Assembly (NCBI GenBank): GCA_020848075.1
Contig: JADLAV010000040.1
Coordinates: 1 to 64,000 of the forward strand
Direction of reading: 5' to 3'
DNA length: 64,000 nucleotides
DNA from: Burkholderiales bacterium
GTDB lineage: Bacteria > Pseudomonadota > Gammaproteobacteria > Burkholderiales > SG8-39
Shown: positions 55,457 to 64,000 of the stretch, piece after piece
Layout of the letters: each line of letters starts with the position of its first letter
Position numbering within the stretch: the first letter of the stretch is position 1
Notes under the pieces: generated by a model
Told to the model about the DNA's origin: nothing
The model's database searches: none
Seen by the model: the letters and a program-made list of their open reading frames with translations, nothing else
Made by a program: the position numbers and the translations under genes

Positions 55457-55986
55457 CGCGACCTCGCTCAGCCCCCGTTTGCATCTGGCCACGCTGCCCA
55501 CGCGATCGTCACCCGCTGCCTGCCACCGGTGGTGGGAAGAAACCCGATATCTTGCGCCGCAATAAAAGGTGGTTTCTTTTTCCGGCACTCGGTTCCGGAT
55601 AGCGGAAAGCACTCCTTCAATCGATTGTTCCGCTTCAAAAAATTGGAGAAATCCCTCAAAAGAAGAAATTGTGCGCTCGCACAATCGCTGCCATACTTCG
55701 AGCGAGTCACAGGAATCGCGCCCGCCCTTACCGGGGTGGCCGCGGCCACCAGGTCGACGCCTTACCGGGTGCTCGCACCTGCTGGATCGCCAGACCTCGA
55801 TCTCTGGCGCCACGTGAGAGGTGCGGCGTGCTGGAACATTGGCACGACGGACATCGGCGATCTTGCCAGGCGCGCTCGCGCCCCGACCGGGGGACAGCGC
55901 CGCCGGCGCGGAGGCCGAGCATGTGGAGCCAGGCCACTCGCGTGCGCCGCTCCGGGGACCGACAGGCGAACGAGGGGTACTGGAAG
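55457..55986. other. Long spacer before aceA, with an AT-rich control region
   Basis: These 530 bp contain an AT-rich block (about 55540-55690), unlike the surroundings. It has an 11-bp palindrome TTGCG-C-CGCAA (55552-55562), an 18-bp operator-like palindrome overlapping a promoter (55668-55697), then a GC-rich leader of about 280 nt. The ribosome site GAGGGG (55972-55977) precedes the aceA ATG. Short open frames on either strand show no homology or ribosome site. Confidence 0.5.
55668..55697 (+). promoter_or_regulatory. aceA promoter with overlapping palindromic operator
   Basis: ATTGTGCG-CT-CGCACAAT (55668-55685) is a perfect inverted repeat. It covers TTGTGC (55669-55674), which is 17 bp from CATACT (55692-55697), a fair sigma70 pair. 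A repressor bound to the palindrome would block the -35. The cognate regulator is not identified. Confidence 0.5.
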
Positions 55987-57300
<1,314 letters not shown>

Positions 57301-57329
57301 CCGCCGCCACCCAAGCACCGCATTCCGGC

Positions 57330-57361
57330 AGCCCGCGCGTCGCAAGGCGCGCGGGCTTTTT
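57330..57361 (+). terminator. Rho-independent terminator of aceA
   Basis: AGCCCGCGCG (57330-57339) pairs with CGCGCGGGCT (57348-57357) around an eight-base loop, followed by TTTT and a T-rich stretch. It lies 30 bp after the aceA stop and should isolate aceA from the permease genes. Confidence 0.85.
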
Positions 57362-57444
57362 GTTCTTCTTCGAATCGCGGGCCGCAGGCGCCTCCGTCAC
57401 CGTGGCGTCGACCGATCCGGACGAAGGGCGCGGGCGCCGGTCGG

Positions 57445-57450
57445 TATACT
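57445..57450 (+). promoter_or_regulatory. -10 TATACT for the dipeptide permease operon
   Basis: TATACT lies 30 bp before the dppB-type ATG at 57481, downstream of the aceA terminator. The region 17 bp upstream has no clear -35. This suggests the permease/ATPase genes have their own promoter. Confidence 0.45.
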
Positions 57451-57480
57451 GCCCCAGCCCAGCGACGCTTCGATTCCCCC

Positions 57481-58458
57481 ATGCTGCTCTTCGTCCTCCG
57501 CCGCCTGTTGCAGAGCATCGTCGTGCTCCTTGCGGTGTCGGGGCTCGTGTTCGCCGGGGTATACGCGATCGGCAACCCGGTGGACATCCTGATCAGTCCG
57601 CAGGCAGACCAGGCGGAGATCGCCCGTACGGTCGCGGCACTCAAGCTCGACCGGCCGCTCTGGGAGCAATACCTCGCCTTCCTGCAGCACGCTGCTACGG
57701 GCGATCTCGGCCGGTCGTTCGTGTTCGACGCACCGGCCATCGGACTCATCCTGGAGCGGCTGCCGGCAACGCTCGAGCTCGCAGCGAGCGCCACGCTGAT
57801 CGCCGTCGGGCTCGGGATCCCGCTCGGGCTCTGGGCGGGCATCCGGTCCGGCTCGCTCGCCGGCAAGGCGATCCTCGCCGGCTCGATCCTCGGCTTCTCG
57901 CTGCCCACCTTCTGGGCCGGGCTGATGCTGATCCTGGTGTTCTCGGTCGAGCTCGGCTGGCTTCCGGCAGGCGGACGCGGCCCGACGCAGAGCCTGTTCG
58001 GCGTCCCAGTGAGCTTTCTGTCGTGGGATGGCCTGGCGCACCTCGTGCTGCCCGCGCTCAACCTCGCACTCTTCAAGCTCGCGCTCGTCATCCGGCTCAC
58101 CCGGGCCGGCGCACGCGAAGCGCTGACGCAGGATTACGTCAAGTTCGCACGCGCGAAGGGGCTCTCCGAGGCGCGCGTGATCGGCGTGCACGTGCTCAAG
58201 AACATCCTGATCCCCGTGGTGACCGTGGTCGGGCTGGAGTTCGGTTCGCTCGTCGCTTTTGCCGTCGTCACCGAGACGATCTTCGCCTGGCCGGGGACCG
58301 GTAAGCTGCTCATCGATTCGATCGGCGTGCTCGACCGCCCGGTGATCGTCGCCTACCTCCTGGTCGCCGTGACGCTCTTCATTCTGATCAACCTGCTGGT
58401 CGACGTGCTGTACTCGATCCTGGATCCGCGCGTACGCATGGCGCAGGCGGGCGGATAG
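57481..58458 (+). CDS. Peptide ABC transporter permease, DppB type
   Basis: A 325-residue permease with six helices. The N-terminal helix plus LDRPLWEQYLAFLQHAATGDLGRSF is typical of DppB/OppB. EALTQDYVKFARAKGLSEARVIGVHVLKN is the EAA coupling loop that contacts the ATPase (cut here for length at its ends). It ends with NLLVDVLYSILDPRVR. ATG 57481. It overlaps the dppC-type gene at TAGTG. Confidence 0.92.
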   Translation: MLLFVLRRLLQSIVVLLAVSGLVFAGVYAIGNPVDILISPQADQAEIARTVAALKLDRPLWEQYLAFLQHAATGDLGRSFVFDAPAIGLILERLPATLELAASATLIAVGLGIPLGLWAGIRSGSLAGKAILAGSILGFSLPTFWAGLMLILVFSVELGWLPAGGRGPTQSLFGVPVSFLSWDGLAHLVLPALNLALFKLALVIRLTRAGAREALTQDYVKFARAKGLSEARVIGVHVLKNILIPVVTVVGLEFGSLVAFAVVTETIFAWPGTGKLLIDSIGVLDRPVIVAYLLVAVTLFILINLLVDVLYSILDPRVRMAQAGG

Positions 58459-59342
58459 TGGCGCCGGGGCAGGCGCCGGCGGCCCGCGTCGCCGCCGACT
58501 TCGTCGAATCGCGACTCGCGCTCGCCGGGCTCACGGTGCTCGCGCTCGTCCTGCTCGGCGCGCTTCTTGCGCACTTGATCGCACCGCAGAATCCCTACGA
58601 TCTCGCCCAGCTCGACGTGCTCGACGCGCGGCTTGCCCCTGGTGCGCAGTCGAGCGACGGCCGCATGCGCTACTGGCTCGGGACGGACGATCAGGGCCGC
58701 GACGTCCTGTCCGGCATCCTGTACGGCTTGCGTACCAGCCTGGGCGTGGGCGTGTCGAGCACGCTCGCGGCCGCCGCGATCGGCGTGGCCCTCGGGCTCA
58801 TCAGCGGGTACCGTCGCGGGCGCATCGACGCGCTGGTCATGCGCCTGGTCGACATCCAGCTCTCGTTCCCCGCCATCCTGATCGCGCTCGTCCTGCTGGC
58901 CGCGCTCGGTCAGGGGATCGGCAAGACCATCGCCGCGCTCATCGCCGTACAATGGGCCTACTACGCGCGCACCGCCCGCGCGGCCGCGCTCGTCGAGAGC
59001 GTCAAGGAATACATCGAGGCGGCGCGCGGGCTCGCGCTGCCGGCGTGGCGCATCGCGCTTGCGCACCTGCTGCCGAACTGCCTGCCGCCCGTGATCGTCA
59101 TCGCCACCGTACAGATTGCCGCGGCGATCGCCCTCGAGGCAACCCTCTCCTACCTCGGCGTCGGCGTGCCGGTGACCGAGCCGTCGCTCGGCCTGCTGAT
59201 CAAGAGCGGTTTCGACTACATGCTCGCCGGAGACTACTGGATCAGCGTTTTTCCCGGGGTGGCGTTGGTGATCACCATCGTCAGCATCAATCTGGTCGGT
59301 GATCGGCTGCGCGACGTGATGAACCCGCAGCTGCGGCGATAG
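58458..59342 (+). CDS. Peptide ABC transporter permease, DppC type
   Basis: A 294-residue permease. WLGTDDQGRDVLSGILYGLR near residue 75, the coupling loop VKEYIEAARGLALPAWRI, and the C-terminal FPGVALVITIVSINLVGDRLRD are DppC hallmarks. The GTG start at 58458 overlaps the dppB-type stop. The ATPase genes follow after 16 bp. Confidence 0.92.
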   Translation: MAPGQAPAARVAADFVESRLALAGLTVLALVLLGALLAHLIAPQNPYDLAQLDVLDARLAPGAQSSDGRMRYWLGTDDQGRDVLSGILYGLRTSLGVGVSSTLAAAAIGVALGLISGYRRGRIDALVMRLVDIQLSFPAILIALVLLAALGQGIGKTIAALIAVQWAYYARTARAAALVESVKEYIEAARGLALPAWRIALAHLLPNCLPPVIVIATVQIAAAIALEATLSYLGVGVPVTEPSLGLLIKSGFDYMLAGDYWISVFPGVALVITIVSINLVGDRLRDVMNPQLRR

Positions 59343-59358
59343 CAGCCGAGCGAAAACG

Positions 59359-60369
59359 ATGGCCGCGCCCGTGCTGAGTATCGAGAATCTGCGGACCCGG
59401 TTCTTCACGAAGCGCGGCGTCGTGCGTGCGGTCGACGGCGTGTCCTTCGCCGTGACGCGCGGGCAGGTGCTCGGCATCGTGGGCGAATCGGGTTCCGGCA
59501 AGTCGACCGTGGGATTCTCGATCATGGGACTGATCGATCCGCCCGGCAGGATCGTCGGCGGCGCGATTCGCCTGGACGGACGCGACCTCAGGCAACTCAC
59601 TCCTGCCGAATGGCGCCGCGTCCGAGGACGCCGCATCGCGATGATCTTCCAGGATCCGATGATGACGCTCAACCCCGTCCTGCGCATCGACACCCAGATG
59701 ATCGAGGCGATCACGGCACACGAGCGCGTGCCGCGGGCCACGGCGCGCGACCGCGCGCGCGAAGCGCTCGGCCGCGTCGGCATCGGGGCGCCGGACGAAC
59801 GTCTGGCTGCCTACCCGCACGAGCTCTCGGGCGGCATGCGCCAGCGCGTCGCGATCGCGATCGCGCTGCTGCACCGGCCCGAGGTCATCATCGCCGACGA
59901 GCCGACCACCGCGCTCGACGTCACCCTCCAGGGGCAGATCCTCGCCGAGATGCAGACGCTCGCGCGCGACAGCGGCGCCGCACTCGTGTGGATCACGCAC
60001 GATCTCTCGGTGGTCGCCGTCCTGGCGAACGACGTCTGCGTGATGTACGCGGGCAAGGTCGTCGAGCAGGGGACGGTGGACAACGTGCTCGACCGGCCGC
60101 TCCACCCCTACACGCGCGGGCTGATCGCCTCGGTGCCGAGCCGCCATCCTCCCGGCCGGCCGCTCCCGCAGATCCCGGGCATGATGCCCTCGCTCATGCA
60201 GCTGCCGCTCGGATGCGCGTTCCGGGACCGCTGCACGCGCGCGAGCGACACCTGCCGCTCCGATCCGCCGCTCTACTCGCTCGACGAGCGGCGCGTGCGA
60301 TGCTTCCACCCTCACGTCGAGGAAGACGAAGCAGCCTCCGCATCGGAGCGCGCCGAGGAGGCGCCGTGA
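59359..60369 (+). CDS. Peptide ABC transporter ATPase, DppD type
   Basis: A 336-residue ATPase. Walker A GESGSGKST, Q-loop region MIFQDPMMTLNP, signature LSGGMRQRVAIA, Walker B VIIADEPTTALD and switch ITHDLSVV are all present. The C-terminal oligopeptide-type extension has a cysteine motif (CAFRDRCTRASDTCR), typical of DppD/OppD. ATG 59359; overlaps the dppF-type gene (GTGA). Confidence 0.94.
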   Translation: MAAPVLSIENLRTRFFTKRGVVRAVDGVSFAVTRGQVLGIVGESGSGKSTVGFSIMGLIDPPGRIVGGAIRLDGRDLRQLTPAEWRRVRGRRIAMIFQDPMMTLNPVLRIDTQMIEAITAHERVPRATARDRAREALGRVGIGAPDERLAAYPHELSGGMRQRVAIAIALLHRPEVIIADEPTTALDVTLQGQILAEMQTLARDSGAALVWITHDLSVVAVLANDVCVMYAGKVVEQGTVDNVLDRPLHPYTRGLIASVPSRHPPGRPLPQIPGMMPSLMQLPLGCAFRDRCTRASDTCRSDPPLYSLDERRVRCFHPHVEEDEAASASERAEEAP

Positions 60370-61376
60370 GCGGCACGCCGCTCCTCGAGCTGCGTGCGGC
60401 GTCGAAGCGCTTCGTGCGGCGCCTGGATGCCGTGGCGCGGACGGCCAACCTCTTTGGTGCGGGCATTCGTGAAGCGGTCGTGCATGCGGTGGATGGCGTC
60501 GACCTCGCGATCGATCCCGGCGAGGTGCTCGGGTTGGTCGGAGAGTCGGGCTGCGGCAAGTCCACGCTGGGACGCCTCGCCGCGGGTCTTCTCGCACCCG
60601 ACAGCGGTACGCGCCTCTGGCGCGGCCGCGAGACGAACGCGCCGCTGGAAGGAAAGGGCGAGCAAGCGCGGATCGCAATCCAGATGATCTTCCAGGACCC
60701 GCACGCGTCGCTCAATCCGCGCATGCAGGTGCGCGGCATCGTCGGTGAGGCGCCGGTCCTGCACGGCATGGTGCCGCGCAGGGAAGCCGAGCGGTATGTC
60801 GCGGCGATGCTGGCGCACGTGGGTCTCGAACCCGGCGTCGCACGCCTCTATCCGCACCAGCTCTCGGGTGGCCAGCGCGCACGCGTCGGCATCGCGCGCG
60901 CCCTCGCGGTGCGCCCCGAGCTGCTGGTCTGCGACGAGGCCCTCACCGCGCTCGACGTGTCGTTGCAGGCGCAGGTGCTGAACCTCTTCGTCGAGATGCG
61001 CACGACGCTCGGCCTCGCCTATCTCTTCATCAGCCACGACCTTGCCGTCGTGCGCCACGTCGCAGATCGCGTCGCGGTGATGTATCTCGGCCGGATCGTC
61101 GAGTCCGCGCCGGCGGACGCGCTCTACGCATCGCCCAACCATCCATACACGGCGACCCTGCTCGCGGAGGCGCCGCGGCTCGACGGACGTCATCGCGTCT
61201 TCGCACCGTTGCGCGGCGAGGTTCCCTCGCCGCTCGCGCCGCCATCGGGCTGCCATTTCCACCCGCGCTGCCCGCACGCAATGCCGCGGTGCGGCGCCGA
61301 CGCGCCCTCGTTGCGCGAGATCGCGCCCGGCCGCCAGGTGGCGTGCCACCTCGAGGCGGCGACGTCGGAGACGTGA
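60366..61376 (+). CDS. Peptide ABC transporter ATPase, DppF type
   Basis: A 336-residue ATPase. It has Walker A GESGCGKST, MIFQDPHASLNPRM, signature LSGGQRARVGIA, Walker B LLVCDEALTALD and switch ISHDLAVV. The Asp-Glu-Ala (DEAL) Walker B variant is common in DppF. The C-terminal cysteine cluster reads CHFHPRCPHAMPRC. A GTG start at 60366 overlaps the dppD-type stop. It is the last gene of the transporter operon and converges on rplS. Confidence 0.93.
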   Translation: MSGTPLLELRAASKRFVRRLDAVARTANLFGAGIREAVVHAVDGVDLAIDPGEVLGLVGESGCGKSTLGRLAAGLLAPDSGTRLWRGRETNAPLEGKGEQARIAIQMIFQDPHASLNPRMQVRGIVGEAPVLHGMVPRREAERYVAAMLAHVGLEPGVARLYPHQLSGGQRARVGIARALAVRPELLVCDEALTALDVSLQAQVLNLFVEMRTTLGLAYLFISHDLAVVRHVADRVAVMYLGRIVESAPADALYASPNHPYTATLLAEAPRLDGRHRVFAPLRGEVPSPLAPPSGCHFHPRCPHAMPRCGADAPSLREIAPGRQVACHLEAATSET

Positions 61377-61479
61377 GCGACCGGAGCCCGCGAAACCGGT
61401 CAACCGCCGATGGCCGCCGGCCGAGCAAGAGAAGGCGCGCCGCGGCACCCCTCTTTCCCGTCGGCCTGCAGCCGTCGGG

Positions 61480-61860
61480 TCATTCCGCGGCAGCGTCTCC
61501 CGCCTGCTTGGTGAGCTTCTCGCGGATACGGGCGCGCTTGCCGGAGCGGCCACGCAGGTAGTACAGCTTGGCGCGCCGCACGTCGCCCTTGCGCTTCACC
61601 TCGATCGATGCGACCAGCGGCGAGTAGGTCTGGAACGTGCGCTCCACGCCTTCGCCGGAGGAGATCTTCCGCACGGTGAACGAGGAGTTGAGCCCGCGGT
61701 TGCGCTTGCCGATCACCACGCCTTCGTACGCCTGCAGGCGCTTGCGTTCGCCTTCCTTCACGCTCACGTTGACGATCACGGTGTCGCCGGGCGCGAAGTC
61801 CGGTATGGTCTTCGCGAGACGGGCGATCTCTTCCTGCTCGAGCTTCTGGATCAGGTTCAT
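61480..61860 (-). CDS. rplS: 50S ribosomal protein L19
   Basis: A 126-residue L19: [76 protein letters not shown]. It lies at the 30S-50S interface. ATG 61860 with AAGGAG upstream. Last gene of rpsP-rimM-trmD-rplS, 11 bp after trmD. Confidence 0.97.
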   Translation of the reverse strand: MNLIQKLEQEEIARLAKTIPDFAPGDTVIVNVSVKEGERKRLQAYEGVVIGKRNRGLNSSFTVRKISSGEGVERTFQTYSPLVASIEVKRKGDVRRAKLYYLRGRSGKRARIREKLTKQAGDAAAE

Positions 61861-61871
61861 CTCGTCACTCC

Positions 61872-62642
61872 TTATCGCTTTTCTTCGGTCTCCGTGCGGA
61901 ACTCCGCCAGGAGCGCTCGTTCCTCGGCGCTCATTGCGCGCCGCTCCAGCAGATCGGGCCGCCTCTGCCACGTGCGCCCGAGCGCTGCCTTCAGTCGCCA
62001 GCGCGCGATCTGCGCGTGATGCCCCGAGAGCAGCACCTCCGGCACCCGCATGCCGGCGTACACCTCCGGCCGCGTGTACTGCGGGCAGTCGAGCAAGCCG
62101 TGCACGAACGACTCCTGCGCGGCCGACTCGTCGTCGTTCAGCACGCCGGGCAGCTGGCGCACGATCGCGTCGATCAGCACCATCGCGGCGAGCTCGCCGC
62201 CCGACAGCACGTAGTCGCCGATCGACAGCTCCTCGTCCACGCACCGCGCGAGCAGCCGCTCGTCCACCGCCTCGTAGCGCCCGCACAGCAGCAGGAGCCG
62301 TGGCGCCGACGCGAGCTCGACCACCTTGGCGTGATCGAGCCGCGCCCCCTGCGGCGAAAGGTACACCACTCTCGCCGGCACCTCGGGCGCCTCCGCCTGC
62401 GCCACGCGGATCGCCTTCTCGAGCGGCTCGGCCAGCATCACCATCCCCGGCCCGCCGCCATACGGCCGGTCGTCCACCGTCCGGTGCACGTCGGTCGTGA
62501 AGTCGCGCGGATTCCACAGCGCGAGGCTCCAGCGGCCCGCTTCGCGCGCCCGCCGCGTGATCCCGTGATCCGCGACCGCCGCGAACGTCCCCGGAAAGAG
62601 CGTCACGCAGTCGAACCGGATCGCCCGCGGCCGCTCGGTCAC
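61872..62642 (-). CDS. trmD: tRNA (guanine-N1)-methyltransferase
   Basis: A 256-residue SPOUT enzyme that makes m1G37. [53 protein letters not shown] and [19 protein letters not shown] form the knot and the SAM/tRNA site. I chose GTG 62642, which overlaps the rimM stop (GTGA); an in-frame TTG at 62657 is upstream. Confidence 0.95.
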   Translation of the reverse strand: MTERPRAIRFDCVTLFPGTFAAVADHGITRRAREAGRWSLALWNPRDFTTDVHRTVDDRPYGGGPGMVMLAEPLEKAIRVAQAEAPEVPARVVYLSPQGARLDHAKVVELASAPRLLLLCGRYEAVDERLLARCVDEELSIGDYVLSGGELAAMVLIDAIVRQLPGVLNDDESAAQESFVHGLLDCPQYTRPEVYAGMRVPEVLLSGHHAQIARWRLKAALGRTWQRRPDLLERRAMSAEERALLAEFRTETEEKR

Positions 62643-63142
62643 CAGTCGGCTCCCCAATCCACTCGAATCTCGCCCGCGGCGAGATCCACCCGGCGGATCA
62701 CCTGCGGGATGAACGGCAGCAGCCGCTCCTTCCCGTCTTGGCGCACGCGCAGGACGTCGTTCGCTCCCGTGGAGAGCAGCCCGGCGACCTCGCCGAGCAG
62801 CGCTCCCTGCTCATCCACTACCCGCAGGCCGATCAAGTCGGCCCAATAGAACTCGTTCTCCGCGGTCACCGGCAAGGCCTCGCGCGGCACGCCGATGTCA
62901 CATCCCTTCAGCGCAGCCGCGGCTTCACGGTCGTCGCATCCCGCGAGTCGAGCAACCACGCTGTCCGGCCGCGCGGCTGCTTCCGCGACCTCGTACTCGG
63001 TCCACTCGCCACCGCGCGACAGCCACCAGCGCGCGAAGCGGCAAAGACTCTCCGGTGTCTCCGTGTAGGGCCGCACCTTGATCCAGCCCTTTACGCCCCA
63101 CGGGCCGTCCACGCGGCCCATCGTGACGAGGCGCGCGGTCAC
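62639..63142 (-). CDS. rimM: Ribosome maturation factor RimM
   Basis: A 167-residue 30S assembly factor. The N-domain has [20 protein letters not shown] and the PRC-barrel C-domain [17 protein letters not shown], ending [22 protein letters not shown] 63142 is the likely start; ATG 63121 would cut into the conserved first strand. It follows rpsP by 23 bp. Confidence 0.94.
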   Translation of the reverse strand: MTARLVTMGRVDGPWGVKGWIKVRPYTETPESLCRFARWWLSRGGEWTEYEVAEAAARPDSVVARLAGCDDREAAAALKGCDIGVPREALPVTAENEFYWADLIGLRVVDEQGALLGEVAGLLSTGANDVLRVRQDGKERLLPFIPQVIRRVDLAAGEIRVDWGADW

Positions 63143-63165
63143 GCGCCGCTCGCCCGCGTCCGGTC

Positions 63166-63420
63166 CTAGCTCGCCGTCTTCTTGGCGTGCTGCTTCACCA
63201 GCCGGGCCACCGTGGGCGACATGCGCGCGCCCTTTTCCTGCCAGTAGGCAAGGCGGCCCGTGTCGACACGCAGTGCCTCGTGGCCTTCCGGGGCCTTCGG
63301 GTCGTAGAAGCCGACACGCTCGAGAAAGCGCCCGTCCCGCGGCTTGCGCGAGTCGGTCACGACCATGTTGTAGAAGGGACGCTTCTTGGCGCCGCCGCGG
63401 GCGAGACGAATGACGACCAT
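63166..63420 (-). CDS. rpsP: 30S ribosomal protein S16
   Basis: An 84-residue S16: [39 protein letters not shown], and [23 protein letters not shown] 63420. First gene of the four-gene ribosomal operon, separated from ffh by about 500 bp holding a repeat element. Confidence 0.97.
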   Translation of the reverse strand: MVVIRLARGGAKKRPFYNMVVTDSRKPRDGRFLERVGFYDPKAPEGHEALRVDTGRLAYWQEKGARMSPTVARLVKQHAKKTAS

Positions 63421-63923
63421 GGGGAGGTTCCGGGAGACTGGAAAAGCCGAGGATTTTACGCGACTTATTCGCTTGCTGGCAACCGCCGACGCGGGCGCTC
63501 CGGGTGAGCGAAAAACCGCGGGGCCGGCAGGCGCCTCGGCGACTGCGCCCACCTTGGGCCTGGGACCGCGAGCCCATCCCCTCCTTTCCAAGGGGTGCCG
63601 CGCGCAGCGCGGCGGGGTGGTTTCGGCGCATCACACTCGCGCGTCAGCGGCTGTGCCCGCCCGGCGCCTGAGGCCGCAAACGCCCTCCTGCGGGGACCCG
63701 GTTTGCGGCGGCCAATCAACACACGACTGCCCGTCACAACCCACCCGCAACGGACGGCGCGGCCAACGGCGCCGGGCGGGCACAGCCGCTGGCGCATCGA
63801 CGCAGGTAGTGTGCGTAGGCTGTTCATAACCATCGCAGGGCACGGCGTGTCGGCGCAGGGCGAGCCGGTGCGCGGCGAGGCCGACTGTCGGCGTCGCATC
63901 CGCCGAGCGCGACCCCACCGAGC
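63421..63923. other. ffh-rpsP spacer with a repeat element
   Basis: These 503 bp lie between ffh and rpsP, both on the minus strand. They contain a 147-bp inverted-repeat element (63645-63791). Nearby open frames (for example minus strand 63631-63918) run through the repeat and look like chance translation. The rpsP promoter must be close to 63421-63600 but no strong pair was found. Confidence 0.5.
63645..63791. repeat. MITE-like element with perfect 24-bp terminal inverted repeats
   Basis: Bases 63645-63668 and 63768-63791 are exact reverse complements over 24 bp (left arm starts CAGCGGCTGTGCCC, right arm ends GGGCACAGCCGCTG). Inside, CCGCAAAC (63674-63681) and GTTTGCGG (63701-63708) form a second hairpin. 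GGCGCATC occurs at 63625-63632 and 63791-63798, close to both ends, and may be a relic of target duplication, though the left copy is 12 bp away. No coding capacity is evident. Confidence 0.65.
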
Positions 63924-64000
63924 TCAGCGCATCCCCGGCAGCACGCCCTTCATCCCGCGCATCATCCGCGCGAGCCCGCCCTTCCGCATCTGCTTCATCA
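63924..64000 (-). CDS. ffh: Signal recognition particle protein Ffh (C-terminal end only)
   Basis: The last 24 codons of a minus-strand gene read MKQMRKGGLARMMRG and end KGVLPGMR before the TGA at 63926-63924. The Met-rich, basic end with GG-ARMM is typical of the SRP54 M domain, and ffh commonly precedes rpsP in proteobacteria. The rest lies beyond the window. Confidence 0.85.
   Translation of the reverse strand, partial: MKQMRKGGLARMMRGMKGVLPGMR

Noticed and set aside
55468-55749. Minus-strand frame of 93 codons in the spacer before aceA
   Set aside because: No ribosome site and no recognisable family. It spans the promoter/operator of aceA, so chance is the simpler explanation.
63631-63918. 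Minus-strand frame of 95 codons next to ffh
   Set aside because: It crosses the 147-bp inverted-repeat element, and its repeated RRR/AGTA stretches mirror the two arms. No homology to a protein family could be seen.

Overview
This is a high-GC (roughly 70% by eye) bacterial chromosome segment. Gene content and order point to a betaproteobacterium, probably of the Burkholderiales/Nitrosomonadales type: ribBX-ribH-nusB-thiL-pgpA-pncC, rpsP-rimM-trmD-rplS followed by ffh, recA-recX with alaS, glcDEF, and a degenerate-domain RibB. That assignment is inference from synteny, not a database match. Coding density is high, many genes overlap by 4 bp (ATGA/GTGA), and GTG or TTG starts are common.

Layout. 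1-545: remains of an IS1634-type transposase interrupted by the end of a second, IS66-like element. 0.5-9 kb: a PatZ-like acyl-CoA synthetase/GNAT fusion; a rhomboid-TVP38 pair; an encapsulin-type ferritin (EncFtn) without encapsulin; a histone-like basic protein; and an operon of Kef-like antiporter, YbdK-type ligase and class I amidotransferase. 9-17 kb: pntAA-pntAB-pntB plus a LUD protein, an OpuBC-like binding-protein/permease fusion overlapping an ABC exporter gene, and an EamA exporter. 17-22 kb: glycolate oxidase glcDEF with its likely FCD/GntR regulator. 22-31 kb: SulP, DUF599, cupin, LysR regulator, a likely small RNA with its own terminator, a tandem-ACT protein, a patatin/Omp85 (type Vd) protein, cob(I)alamin adenosyltransferase and a CDF transporter.

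31-38 kb: pyrE, divergent from a compact operon of a TRAP transporter (dctPQM), PyrK-like and PyrD-1B-like proteins and an M20 carbamoyl-amidohydrolase. This may be an uptake and turnover module for orotate, dihydroorotate or carbamoyl-aspartate. 38-45 kb: a cyclic-nucleotide-binding protein, DAHP synthase, alaS, recX, and recA with a LexA-type promoter. 45-54 kb: AmmeMemoRadiSam genes (amrS plus a MEMO-AMMECR1 fusion), pncC, DUF4254, and the riboflavin/NusB/ThiL/PgpA run with a TPR glycosyltransferase inserted. 54-61 kb: a dipeptide-type ABC transporter split by isocitrate lyase, which has its own promoter/operator and terminator. 61.5-64 kb: rplS-trmD-rimM-rpsP, a 147-bp element with perfect 24-bp inverted ends, and the 3' end of ffh.

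The gene set describes an aerobic, metabolically flexible heterotroph that uses glycolate, C2 compounds (glyoxylate shunt), peptides and TRAP substrates. I saw no CRISPR array, prophage, rRNA or tRNA. The most unusual items are the orphan small RNA with a CU-rich, anti-Shine-Dalgarno-like loop (26.2-26.4 kb), the pyrimidine-ring TRAP cluster, the EncFtn lacking both shell gene and targeting tail, and two palindromic repeat elements (29.3 and 63.7 kb).
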